From an uncultured Spirochaetia bacterium (GTDB lineage Bacteria; Spirochaetota; UBA6919): a stretch of DNA of 34,942 nt. Shown piece after piece: positions 24,782-32,712 of the stretch. The notes under the pieces are model-generated. The model searched no databases. It had not been told where the DNA came from and saw only the letters and a list, made by a program, of their open reading frames with translations. Location: positions 1 through 34,942 of the forward strand of contig CAJXGR010000002.1 of the NCBI GenBank assembly GCA_913053665.1. Direction: 5' to 3'. The translations under genes were made by a program, and so were the position numbers. Every line of letters starts with the position of its first letter. Position 1 is the stretch's first letter.

Positions 24782-24840
24782 GTAGGGGATGACCCACGTG
24801 TCATCCCTGTAAAAGGGTAAACACGCGGGTTCACCCCTAC
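24782..24840. repeat. REP-like double-hairpin palindrome
   Basis: The ends GTAGGGG and CCCCTAC pair, and the next bases continue the imperfect arm (GACCCACGTG against CACGCGGGTTC). Inside, GGGATGAC and GTCATCCC form a second hairpin with loop CCACGT. This GTAGGGG...CCCCTAC layout is a well-known dispersed repeat style in environmental bacteria. It could end transcription of the sigma gene, and it supplies the stop codon of the gene on the other strand. A relative is at 29746-29800. Confidence 0.8.
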
Positions 24841-27269
24841 TTTACTATAATGGGGAAAGATATTGTTTTCCCATCACCATATTGAATGATCACTGTCCAC
24901 TTACCACCCATGTCAAGATTAACTTTTCCTTTATAAATCCCTACTTCGCTTGTTGGAGTAATCGTTGCACGATCTGTCATTTCCGGCATAGTGGGAGGCA
25001 TTGCAGGCATATAGAAATTGAGTTTAACGTTTTTCCCTCCGTCAAATGGCTTTCCGTTGTTTTTAAAAGTGAGAGCAAACTCGTTTTTCCCTTTTTGGAA
25101 ATAATCGTTATCTTTCGTGCTGTAGACTGAAACAGTGATTAGATCCTGCGAATGTCGATGTATTAAAGTCCCACTGAATGTCCTTGTTTTAATAGCCTCT
25201 TTTGGAGTACTACTCTCTGTAGCAGGCTTTTCCTTTACTCGCATGGGCTCAACAGGCACTGCTTCTTTTTTTGACATCATCATGTCATCAGAAGCGAATA
25301 ACCAGTAGCCCATACCAAAAAACATGCCTCCAGCCAGAGGAGTTATGAAATTACTCACACCCACACCACTTGTTGATACGGATTCACTGGTGACACCCCT
25401 TTTGGTGAGTCGCAGGACGCTTAAGCTTGTTCCCATCTTACCACTGATTTCTTTATAGAGTGGGATCAATGTGTTGAAGTGGAAATTACCGTGAAGCCTT
25501 TCATACTGCCTAGTCCTTAAACTCGCTAAGCCAAGCTCATAGAAGTAACCGAGTTGATTCATTATATAGGAGTTGTCCACCCAGAGGTAAGATAAGACAT
25601 TGTAGGACAGCTTTCTAAGGGCCATTCTATGGTAGAATCGAGGGTATCGGCTGCGGGAGGCTTGAATCACTTTTCTCATATTCTTTTCGCTGAAGCAGAC
25701 CACTAACTGACGGCCAAAGTAGGTCCAGTAAACCGATATGGGGGATTTTCGCAGGTCTCTGAATCGTATAATCACCTTATGGACTGTGTGATTCAAGAGA
25801 GTTAGTCGGGTAAAGGGGGTTATGTGGCTGTCTGGCAGGCGTCTGATAAGAAGTCGCCACTGATCCTCTGCTCTGAATCGTTCTTTGACTGATACACTGA
25901 ACATCACTCTTTTCAGGAGACTTAAGCCAACAGTATCTTCCAAACGCCGAAAGGATGTGATCAGCTCTTCCGTATCGCTTTGTTCACCATTGATGGCAAC
26001 CATAACTTTACCCGAGAAAACTCCCATCAGTTCGTTTAGATCGATCCCTATTTCCCGTTTTACCTTCTTCAAGTCACGTATGTAAGATCGGTATTCTCGC
26101 TTCCCCCCAAGTTTATAGACCTGATCACCGATCCAGCTAAAGATATCAGGGAGTTCCTTAAAGGAAAGGCTCCACACGAGTCGGGTATCCTTGGGAAGCC
26201 ACCTGAAATCCCTTTTAGTGAGTCCTAAAGGTGTGATCTTCTGAAAGATAGACCTATACCTCGGGTCATAGGCCAATTCTATCTTTTCATGGTAGACACC
26301 CTTCTCAAAGGATTCTCCCGTAAGGAAGGACTCAACAGAGAAAAAACGATAGAACTTATCCACTTCAGAAGAGTCACGCGAAGGCCTTTGAAACCAGTCC
26401 GACTTATGGATCAGATTCTTAATGGAGACGTATAAACCGAAATAGGCTCCTTTTCCTAACTTATGGATCACTCTCTTTTTACGAAAGTGATAGTCCAACG
26501 TATCCCTTGCAGACGACGCTATACGATCCTTATATCGTTCAAAAGCTTTCTCACTAAAGGTGATGATATAATACTTTTTCCCATGTCTTTCCATTTTATG
26601 GATAGAAACACTCACCCCAAAACCTAACGGAATGACCCATCCATCACGGGAATCTGTAACATCACGAGAATGTCTGTCGTCACGGGATTCTCTACTGTCC
26701 TCAGAAGATTTTGAACTTTTCCTTGGTATATCCAAGAATGATTTGAAACCTGTGATCAGCTTTTCAATAGTTGGCTCTACGTCAATTGTTGGGTAGTAGG
26801 TGATGAGCAAGTTATCCAGTGCTATTTTATTGTCATCGCTGGTTAGAGCGACTTCAAGCTTTGCCTTTGTGAGAGTATAAATCTCCTGGGCGCTAAGATC
26901 TAAATAGCGTTTGAGAGAAGTTTGTATCTCCTCAAGAGGCCTTTCGTCGGGTAGGAAGGTATTTAGCATTTTAGCTAAAGGTATCTGAGACAGCTTTTTA
27001 CCCAATGGCTGGATCATGTAGTTTTGCGTGGCTATATCCAGACGATTGATAAAGCCGTAAAAATAGGTTTCTTTGGGCAGGCCGCGAACAAGGCTAGGTT
27101 GGAAGTACGACTGATTGAACTGTCTAATCTCCTTTCCCTTAGGGATTAAATCAGCCGGTACAGGCCCCAAAACCCCCTGACCCATGAAAAATAGGGATAA
27201 GAACACGATTTTCATCTTGCCGGGTAGAAGTAGAAGTAACTCAGTAAAACCATAAAATGCCATATCCAT
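24837..27269 (-). CDS. Large secreted DUF3352-like protein with C-terminal YtkA-like domain
   Basis: 810 aa if started at the ATG at 27269 (GAGGA 5 bases upstream); ATGs at 27263 and 27215 are alternatives, the last giving the cleanest signal peptide (MKIVFLSLFFMGQGVLGPVPA). The long N-terminal part carries a pattern like DUF3352 (REIGIDLNELMGVFSGKVMVA) repeated in spirit by two lobes. A Ser/Arg/Asp-rich loop is near residues 184-210. A hydrophobic segment (FITPLAGGMFFGMGYWLFAS, about 641-660) and a linker follow, then a YtkA/FixH-like domain (about 715-810) with the Met-rich NFYMPAMPPTMPEMTDRATI, typical of copper-related periplasmic proteins. The stop codon lies inside a REP-like element, so the natural end may have been altered. 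Confidence 0.7.
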   Translation of the reverse strand: MDMAFYGFTELLLLLPGKMKIVFLSLFFMGQGVLGPVPADLIPKGKEIRQFNQSYFQPSLVRGLPKETYFYGFINRLDIATQNYMIQPLGKKLSQIPLAKMLNTFLPDERPLEEIQTSLKRYLDLSAQEIYTLTKAKLEVALTSDDNKIALDNLLITYYPTIDVEPTIEKLITGFKSFLDIPRKSSKSSEDSRESRDDRHSRDVTDSRDGWVIPLGFGVSVSIHKMERHGKKYYIITFSEKAFERYKDRIASSARDTLDYHFRKKRVIHKLGKGAYFGLYVSIKNLIHKSDWFQRPSRDSSEVDKFYRFFSVESFLTGESFEKGVYHEKIELAYDPRYRSIFQKITPLGLTKRDFRWLPKDTRLVWSLSFKELPDIFSWIGDQVYKLGGKREYRSYIRDLKKVKREIGIDLNELMGVFSGKVMVAINGEQSDTEELITSFRRLEDTVGLSLLKRVMFSVSVKERFRAEDQWRLLIRRLPDSHITPFTRLTLLNHTVHKVIIRFRDLRKSPISVYWTYFGRQLVVCFSEKNMRKVIQASRSRYPRFYHRMALRKLSYNVLSYLWVDNSYIMNQLGYFYELGLASLRTRQYERLHGNFHFNTLIPLYKEISGKMGTSLSVLRLTKRGVTSESVSTSGVGVSNFITPLAGGMFFGMGYWLFASDDMMMSKKEAVPVEPMRVKEKPATESSTPKEAIKTRTFSGTLIHRHSQDLITVSVYSTKDNDYFQKGKNEFALTFKNNGKPFDGGKNVKLNFYMPAMPPTMPEMTDRATITPTSEVGIYKGKVNLDMGGKWTVIIQYGDGKTISFPIIVK
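26642..26695 (-). repeat. Three degenerate 18-bp repeats (SRD-rich loop)
   Basis: Units start at 26642, 26660 and 26678, each opening with CATCACGGG-like bases, and encode the Arg/Ser/Asp-rich stretch SRESRDDRHSRDVTDSRD. It looks like a slippage-prone, length-variable loop within the DUF3352-like part. Confidence 0.6.
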
Positions 27270-27385
27270 ACCATCCTCATTAAGTCTATGATGATTTAAT
27301 TTACTTAAATTAAGTGTATTAGGCAATATATTAAAGATTTTCCTGAAGGTTTCAGTGACTTATGGTAAATTGTTTGATAGGCGGT

Positions 27386-29278
27386 TTAATGAGTGAGCCT
27401 ATTTTTAGCTCTTTGGATAGCTTTGGAGAATTGCTCCACGTTGAATTGGATCCCTTCAGCCACTCCGTCATAGAGGTTCATGGATTGTTTGGTGACCTTC
27501 AGATCATGGTTTTCCTTTTCCATCTCGTTTAAGTCTTTATCACTATTATCACCGATCTCATTGATGATGTTCTGAATGGTGATGCTGATCAGTGCGTTGA
27601 GTGTGCTGTCCGATGTGATCATCTTGTCAATAGTGTCTAACTGTCTATGGATAGCCTGAACCCTTTTTGGGAATGGACTCTTACGCCTTATGGATGTGAA
27701 AACATGATTGTAAAGCTCTTTAGCCAACTGCTTCCCCTTCTTTACCTCCTTATCCAGCCTGTGAAAAGCAGTCAACTGTTTTTCCATTTCCTGAAGGACT
27801 TTTGCCAAGAGGGCTTTATGATCCTCTATTTGGACGTTGGTTTTAGAGATACCTTCTATCTGTTGCCTGTATCCATTTGGGTTACAGAAGTATTGTTGTA
27901 TCACTTCCCTGAAGGGCAAGGCTTCACAGTTCTTAATACAGGCTCCTCCCTCTGTGGCATCAATAATGGTATTATCGACTTTCTTAAACTGACTCTCAAA
28001 CCATGCCTGGAACATCTGAAACTTCCGATCACTCTTGACTAAACCCCCATCATGGGCCTTCACATCGAATAAGCCGAATTTCTTAAGGAAAGATCGGCTT
28101 CGGGTATGATTGTTCTCAAAGCGATTCCATTGGTAGAACCAGTTTTCCTCGAAGTAGGCTCCCTTCATGTGGGTCTGATTCCTGGAATAGGCTAAGTCTA
28201 ATCCTATAAATACAATTGGATCACAACCCAACTTCACGCCCAGGCCATAAGCCGCTGTGGCAACAGACCCCCCAATCTCGATATTGCCTTTTGTCTCTGT
28301 CATACCCTCTAACCACTCCACAAGGTGAAACGAAGAACCGAGCATCAGCTTCCTACCCGTATATTGTCTCACTATCTTTGGCGATATAGACGGTTCACAC
28401 ACTAAAATGGCATCACTCTTCTTTAGATTCTCAAAGTACTTCTTGTTGATGTCCTGGGGGTCTACGGCGATGACAAAGTCAGGGTCAATGTCGTGGGCCT
28501 GGAGGATCTGAAAGCTTGTATCTACCGATATAATAATCCCTTTCCCTTTAATATCCTTTAGTAGATCTATGTTTTTAGCAAGAGAAGGCCCAGCCGCTAC
28601 GACCACACAAGGGATCCCCTTATACTGGTCAAATAGATGGCGAACCCCTTTGTGGGTGATGAAAGGACTTAGGTTTTTGAGTGTATTCTTTGTCCAGAGC
28701 TTCTGAAAACGGTTTAGCGTGGCCACATTAATCTCTTTGGTATTCTGAAAGTAATCCACAGCGGACTTCAGCTTATCATAGTAGTCCGGATGCAATCTAT
28801 GAGAGGGTTGATGGGTTATCAGCTTGATGCTGGTGGTCTGAAAAGGCTTCATCACTTCAATGAGGGCTTGTGGGTTATCAGCAAAGACTGTATGAACTCT
28901 TGGGTTGCTAAACAGCTGAGTGACAGGGCGGTTCTCAAGGAGTGATTTCAATATCTGCCAGTCAAAGTCACACACCACCACTTCACAACGTTTAAATAGG
29001 TTTAAAGCCTCTTCCACCAAATAACCCAAGCCGATCCCCCCAATAATCAACACTTCAGGCTCTTTTTCAATCGCCGCACTTATCAACTTGGCCGCCTCAC
29101 GCTTCGGATGGTACTTGCTATGAAATAATATGGTATCACCATCCTTTTCTACGGACAGGGTTGGGTCTCCCGATTTGCTTATCTCGACTTGATAGGCCGG
29201 ATCCTCCGAGAGGTCTTTTATTTTAATGACCCAATCAGGAAAGTGGCTTTCAAAGAACTGGATATTTTCTTGTATCAT
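27386..29278 (-). CDS. DUF115/Maf-type protein (motility-associated glycosyltransferase family)
   Basis: 630 aa. The core at about residues 220-400 has CVVVAAGPSLAKNIDLLKDI, VDTSFQILQAHDIDPDFVIA with VDPQD, then EIGGSVATAAYGLGVKLGCD with PIVFIGLDLAY, the DUF115 signature shared by Maf (PseE) proteins, which put pseudaminic or legionaminic acid on flagellin Ser/Thr. An N-terminal Rossmann-like part (EVLIIGGIGLGYLVEEAL) and a helical C-terminus follow the usual layout and length. No flagellar or nonulosonate genes are in the window, so a flagellin target is a family inference. Spirochaetes and clostridia carry several such genes. Confidence 0.87.
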   Translation of the reverse strand: MIQENIQFFESHFPDWVIKIKDLSEDPAYQVEISKSGDPTLSVEKDGDTILFHSKYHPKREAAKLISAAIEKEPEVLIIGGIGLGYLVEEALNLFKRCEVVVCDFDWQILKSLLENRPVTQLFSNPRVHTVFADNPQALIEVMKPFQTTSIKLITHQPSHRLHPDYYDKLKSAVDYFQNTKEINVATLNRFQKLWTKNTLKNLSPFITHKGVRHLFDQYKGIPCVVVAAGPSLAKNIDLLKDIKGKGIIISVDTSFQILQAHDIDPDFVIAVDPQDINKKYFENLKKSDAILVCEPSISPKIVRQYTGRKLMLGSSFHLVEWLEGMTETKGNIEIGGSVATAAYGLGVKLGCDPIVFIGLDLAYSRNQTHMKGAYFEENWFYQWNRFENNHTRSRSFLKKFGLFDVKAHDGGLVKSDRKFQMFQAWFESQFKKVDNTIIDATEGGACIKNCEALPFREVIQQYFCNPNGYRQQIEGISKTNVQIEDHKALLAKVLQEMEKQLTAFHRLDKEVKKGKQLAKELYNHVFTSIRRKSPFPKRVQAIHRQLDTIDKMITSDSTLNALISITIQNIINEIGDNSDKDLNEMEKENHDLKVTKQSMNLYDGVAEGIQFNVEQFSKAIQRAKNRLTH

Positions 29279-29453
29279 AATGACTCACACGTTTAAATCC
29301 TTTTCCATCCCTATATCGACAAAATGCCAAGAGGATTTACTCATTCTCCTTGACGATCACTGTCTTTATTTCTTATACTTTAAAAGGCCCTAGTCAATGG
29401 GGCCAACCATTAATGGAAAGGTTATTTCAATGGAATAGCCTGTAGGAGTGTGT

Positions 29454-29732
29454 ATGAAAGCTGTTTGGAAAGATGTTACTCTTGCAGAGAGTGACTCAAC
29501 TATTGTTATAGAGGGAAACCACTATTTCCCTCCTGATTCCATCAACAAGGAATACTTTAAGGAGAGTTCGTTTACCACTCACTGCCCCTGGAAAGGAGAA
29601 GCGAGCTACTATAGTATTGAAGTGAACGGAGATACCAATGAAGACGCCGCCTGGTACTATCCCGATCCCAAAAAGGCCGCTGGAAAGATTAAGGACTATT
29701 TTGCCTTCTGGAAAGGTGTTGAGGTTGTTTAA
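29454..29732 (+). CDS. DUF427 domain protein
   Basis: 92 aa from the ATG at 29454 (GGAG 6 bases upstream; a GTG at 29448 is too close to it). Features: MKAVWKDVTLAESDSTIVIE, GNHYFPPDSINKEYF, then THCPWKGEASYYSIEVNG, AAWYYPDPKKAAGKIKDYFA and FWKGVEV. This is the whole DUF427 fold, a small beta-tent domain of unknown function whose HCPWKG motif suggests a ligand or enzyme site. It is a lone gene ahead of a large palindrome. Confidence 0.9.
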   Translation: MKAVWKDVTLAESDSTIVIEGNHYFPPDSINKEYFKESSFTTHCPWKGEASYYSIEVNGDTNEDAAWYYPDPKKAAGKIKDYFAFWKGVEVV

Positions 29733-29745
29733 TGAATCTGTCGCA

Positions 29746-29800
29746 TTAACAGTGTTTTGTAGGGGCGACCCGCCGGGTCGCCCCTACAAAACACTGTTAA
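29746..29800. repeat. 55-bp perfect palindrome, REP-like core
   Basis: Two 27-base arms with a single central C at 29773. The core GTAGGGGCGACCC and its complement GGGTCGCCCCTAC are flanked by TTAACAGTGTTTT and AAAACACTGTTAA. It lies 13 bases after the DUF427 stop and 81 bases before the stop of the convergent kinase gene, so it may act as a two-way terminator as well as being a mobile repeat relative of 24782-24840. Confidence 0.9.
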
Positions 29801-29881
29801 ATAGTAAGTTAGTTTTTTCACAATTAGGTGAAAAAGACTAATTCGACAATAGACTCATTGAATTATTCCGTAAACTTGATA

Positions 29882-30883
29882 TTACTGCTGGATGAGCTTG
29901 AAATCTTCCGTGTCTAAATACTGTTTGGCTTCACTGAGCGGGAACCATTCCACATTAAAGTTCTCACTTTCTATAGGAGGCAGATCAAGGCCAAGTCGGA
30001 AGGTTATTTCGTAGTGGTAGTGGGTATCCATAAAACGTTTTTGCTCAGAAATAGGGGTTAAAGAGTAAATAAGCTCTTTAGAGTCTTCTGATAAGGATGG
30101 ACACAGTCTGTGAAGCTCCCGGTATAAAGCCTCTTTAGGGGTCTCATTGGATAAGACGTGAGTAGTAAAAAGCCTCCAGTTGGATGTTGGGAAGGGACAT
30201 TTTTCTTTGAGTAATAAGACTTCACTGCGTGAGTTCAACACGATGGCACGGATTACAGTGTGGTGCAATGAGGATGGGCTTTTTCGCATACGGTTATGAA
30301 TCTGACTGATCTCAAATTGAACCACATGATTTAGATCCTGAACACCTAGATCAAGATCTTCATTGTAGATTAAGTGATCAAAATGGTCTTTGTAGAGCAT
30401 TTCCAGATCATAGCGTTCTAAACGTTTGGATAGATCCTTCTCGTTCCATGAGCCTCGGTTTTTGATCCTCTTAACAAGCTCTTCTTTAGAACCAGCACTC
30501 ACAAAGACAGAGACACATTGATTCGGGAAATAATCGATAATATCTATGGCCCCAAGGACTTCTACATCGGTTATCAGGCTCACTCCAGAGTCTAACTTCC
30601 CTTCTACTTTGTCTTTACCAATGCCATAGTAGTTATTTCCATGGACAAACTTCCATTCCACCAACTCATGATCCCGTATTTTCCTCTCAAACTTCTCTCT
30701 ATCAATGAAGTAGTAGGGATTTCCTTCACTTTCCCCTTCCCTCATGGGTCGGGAGGTATAACTTGGGAGAAACTGGATGGCATCTAATTGCTCTAAAACT
30801 TTGGAGATCAAAGTATTTTTACCTGCCCCAGCAGGCCCTATAACGATAAACAGTAATCCCTTCAATCCTTTAGCCTGTCCCAT
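29882..30883 (-). CDS. Guanylate-kinase-like protein fused to a degenerate Nudix domain
   Basis: 333 aa. Residues 8-200 are a guanylate-kinase fold: P-loop GPAGAGKNT (16-24), SYTSRPMREGESEGNPYYF (41-59, GMP-binding), EWKFVHGNNYYG (76-87) and KRLERYDLEM (lid). The P-loop has Asn where Ser/Thr binds Mg (GKN instead of GKS), reminiscent of GKD in PhnN. Residues 208-333 are Nudix-like: RAIVLNSRSEVLLLKEK, then ETPKEALYRELHRL where the Nudix box REx2EExG should be. The Glu pair is replaced (RELHRL), so hydrolysis is doubtful. Standard Gmk is about 200 aa. Its gene follows the Lys-rich small protein by 8 bases. Function of the fusion is unknown. Confidence 0.83.
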   Translation of the reverse strand: MGQAKGLKGLLFIVIGPAGAGKNTLISKVLEQLDAIQFLPSYTSRPMREGESEGNPYYFIDREKFERKIRDHELVEWKFVHGNNYYGIGKDKVEGKLDSGVSLITDVEVLGAIDIIDYFPNQCVSVFVSAGSKEELVKRIKNRGSWNEKDLSKRLERYDLEMLYKDHFDHLIYNEDLDLGVQDLNHVVQFEISQIHNRMRKSPSSLHHTVIRAIVLNSRSEVLLLKEKCPFPTSNWRLFTTHVLSNETPKEALYRELHRLCPSLSEDSKELIYSLTPISEQKRFMDTHYHYEITFRLGLDLPPIESENFNVEWFPLSEAKQYLDTEDFKLIQQ

Positions 30884-30891
30884 TTAGATAT

Positions 30892-31086
30892 TTACTTCTT
30901 CCCTTTCGATTTGCTCTTTTTTTTATGCTTCTTAGCTTTTTTCTTTACACTTTTATCAAAATCTTCGTCCATCTTGGACCAGTCATTACCATAATAGCCG
31001 TCGTCGCTGGTAGATACTGATTCATTGGCCCCATAACTGTTTAAACTGATTGCAAAAAGAAAGAATAATAAAATAAACCATCTCAT
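30892..31086 (-). CDS. Small secreted Lys-rich protein
   Basis: 64 aa, started at the ATG at 31086 (GAGG 6 bases upstream). Signal peptide MRWFILLFFLFAISLNSYGA; the mature part is about 45 residues, first acidic (DDGYYGNDWSKMDEDFDKS) then ending in a run of Lys (KKKAKKHKKKSKSKGKK). No family known. Eight bases before the kinase gene, in line with two SurA-N-like genes upstream. Confidence 0.6.
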   Translation of the reverse strand: MRWFILLFFLFAISLNSYGANESVSTSDDGYYGNDWSKMDEDFDKSVKKKAKKHKKKSKSKGKK

Positions 31087-31158
31087 AATAAACCTCACTT
31101 GATGAGAACTTTTATCTATTATTGGCCACGGAGACGTTGAACTTGAATAATGTTTTTT

Positions 31159-31776
31159 TTATTCACAAAGAGAGTCCCCATAGTCACTTGTTTTAATTCG
31201 ATGACTGGAGCGTAGTTCATTTAGTGTAAAGGCAATCTTTTTTCGGAGTAATTGGAGTTGAGCCTGTTCTTTAGCAAACTTCATCTTTTGAGCGGCAGAT
31301 AGTTTTTTGTATCGATCATCTTCTTTCAGTTGCTTTAAAATGTTTTTAATGGCCTCTTTAGGAGGATTTTTAGCCTTTGGTGCAATGACATCTCGAATGT
31401 AGAGCTTGCTAATCAGGTTGCGTCTAAAGACTTCACTCATGACTTCAACCTTTTCTTTAATATCCCTTTCTTTTAATATTCCTTTATCTCTTGCGTCTTT
31501 AATCACTAAGAGTTCATCTCTGACCTTACCTAGGTGGATACATTTAGCGTTTTTGTCTTTTTTAGCTTTTCTGATAAGGGACGCCTTTACGAAGGGGTTT
31601 CCCATCGCCTGAGTGTCAATGGTTGCGTTAAACTCTTTTTCAAAATCCTCAATGTCTAAAACGGTCTCTTTGTCGATCTTGATGAGCCAACCCCTGGCGG
31701 CATAGACCGTTATACTCAACAAGCCAATATTAAATAACGTGACGATTATGAGTATCCATTTCGTTTTGTTCTGCAT
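31159..31776 (-). CDS. SurA-N-like periplasmic protein, copy 2
   Basis: 205 aa from the ATG at 31776 (GGGGTAG upstream; the frame extends to 31800). One N-terminal hydrophobic anchor (WILIIVTLFNIGLLSITVYA) then a helical domain: GWLIKIDKETVLDIEDFEKE, VRDELLVIKDARDKGILK, SEVFRRNLISKLYIRDVIAP. This is the SurA N-terminal chaperone domain pattern (first strand, then helices) without a PPIase domain. Its product would hold unfolded outer-membrane or secreted proteins. It resembles the next gene (31854) and so is a tandem paralogue. Confidence 0.65.
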   Translation of the reverse strand: MQNKTKWILIIVTLFNIGLLSITVYAARGWLIKIDKETVLDIEDFEKEFNATIDTQAMGNPFVKASLIRKAKKDKNAKCIHLGKVRDELLVIKDARDKGILKERDIKEKVEVMSEVFRRNLISKLYIRDVIAPKAKNPPKEAIKNILKQLKEDDRYKKLSAAQKMKFAKEQAQLQLLRKKIAFTLNELRSSHRIKTSDYGDSLCE

Positions 31777-31853
31777 GATTCTACCCCATATTTTCTCCAT
31801 AAGTTATGGATGATTAATTTGTTAAAAGTAATTCTGATTATAAATGATGAATC

Positions 31854-32474
31854 TTAATTATCACTAACGATACTTATACTCTTATTATAGATAAGTACCC
31901 CTTCCAATCGGAGTTTTTCTACATATCGTTTAAGTTTTTTCATGGCTTTTTGGGCACGTAGCTGCTGTTTAATTAACTTTTTAGCTTGCCTAACCGGCAT
32001 ACCTTTGAGACGACTATTCTTGCGTTTGATTTCCTGTCTATAGGCTTTATTCACCTCGCTGGAAGAAACCTTAACCTTTGGATATATATATTTCTCTATA
32101 AACTTTTTAATAATCAATTGACGTTTTAAGTTCTTGCTGATCCCTTTAATTTGTCTATTGATCTTTGACTCATCAAAGAGCTCTTTTTCTTTGGCCTTTT
32201 CAACAATAAGATATTCATCCACAAAGCTTTTTAGATAAAGTCTTTTCCCGTCTTTGCTCTCTAAAACCTTTCTTATTTGCTCTTTTTCCACAGGGGCGGG
32301 TGAGTTGAGTATTCTAAAATAGACCACTGCTTTATAGGCATCGGTAAACTCTTTCAATGATATTTTATTATCATCGACCTGGACAATCCAGGTTCCTCCT
32401 GCAAAAAGGAGGGTCATCACCATCAAGTTTAAGGATAGGAGTGCAACTATGATTATAAATGACCGTTTTTTCAT
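31854..32474 (-). CDS. SurA-N-like periplasmic protein, copy 1
   Basis: 206 aa from the ATG at 32474 (GGAGG 5 bases upstream, so the GTG at 32486 is rejected). Hydrophobic anchor SFIIIVALLSLNLMVMTLLF, then TWIVQVDDNKISLKEFTDAY, VDEYLIVEKAKEKELFDESK, LKRQLIIKKFIEKYIYPKVK and a Lys/Arg-rich C-terminus. Same layout as the next gene downstream (WIVQVDD against WLIKIDK; DEYLIVEKAKEKELF against DELLVIKDARDKGIL). Both lack the PPIase domain, so the pair may be a chaperone-only SurA-like set. Cotranscription with the Lys-rich protein and kinase downstream is likely (77, 72 and 8 base gaps). Confidence 0.68.
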   Translation of the reverse strand: MKKRSFIIIVALLSLNLMVMTLLFAGGTWIVQVDDNKISLKEFTDAYKAVVYFRILNSPAPVEKEQIRKVLESKDGKRLYLKSFVDEYLIVEKAKEKELFDESKINRQIKGISKNLKRQLIIKKFIEKYIYPKVKVSSSEVNKAYRQEIKRKNSRLKGMPVRQAKKLIKQQLRAQKAMKKLKRYVEKLRLEGVLIYNKSISIVSDN

Positions 32475-32712
32475 TTCTTCCTCCACAATACGCTGTTTTT
32501 CAGTCCCTAGGGGATAACAATATATAACACATTATCAGATAGGTCAAAAGCAATTTATAGATTTTTTTATTGACTTTTCTTAAATGCTTCTTAGTTTTGA
32601 TATTTAAGAGATAGAAAAATAATTGATGGAAAAAAAAGTTTTATTTTGCGAATAGATGAGCTATATTATAAGAACTCTGTAAATGAATGAAAGTAAAGTT
32701 TAAGGATACAAA

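Noticed and set aside
29638..29841. Plus-strand frame passing through the palindrome
   Set aside because: Out of frame with DUF427 and made of the repeat itself; not a gene.
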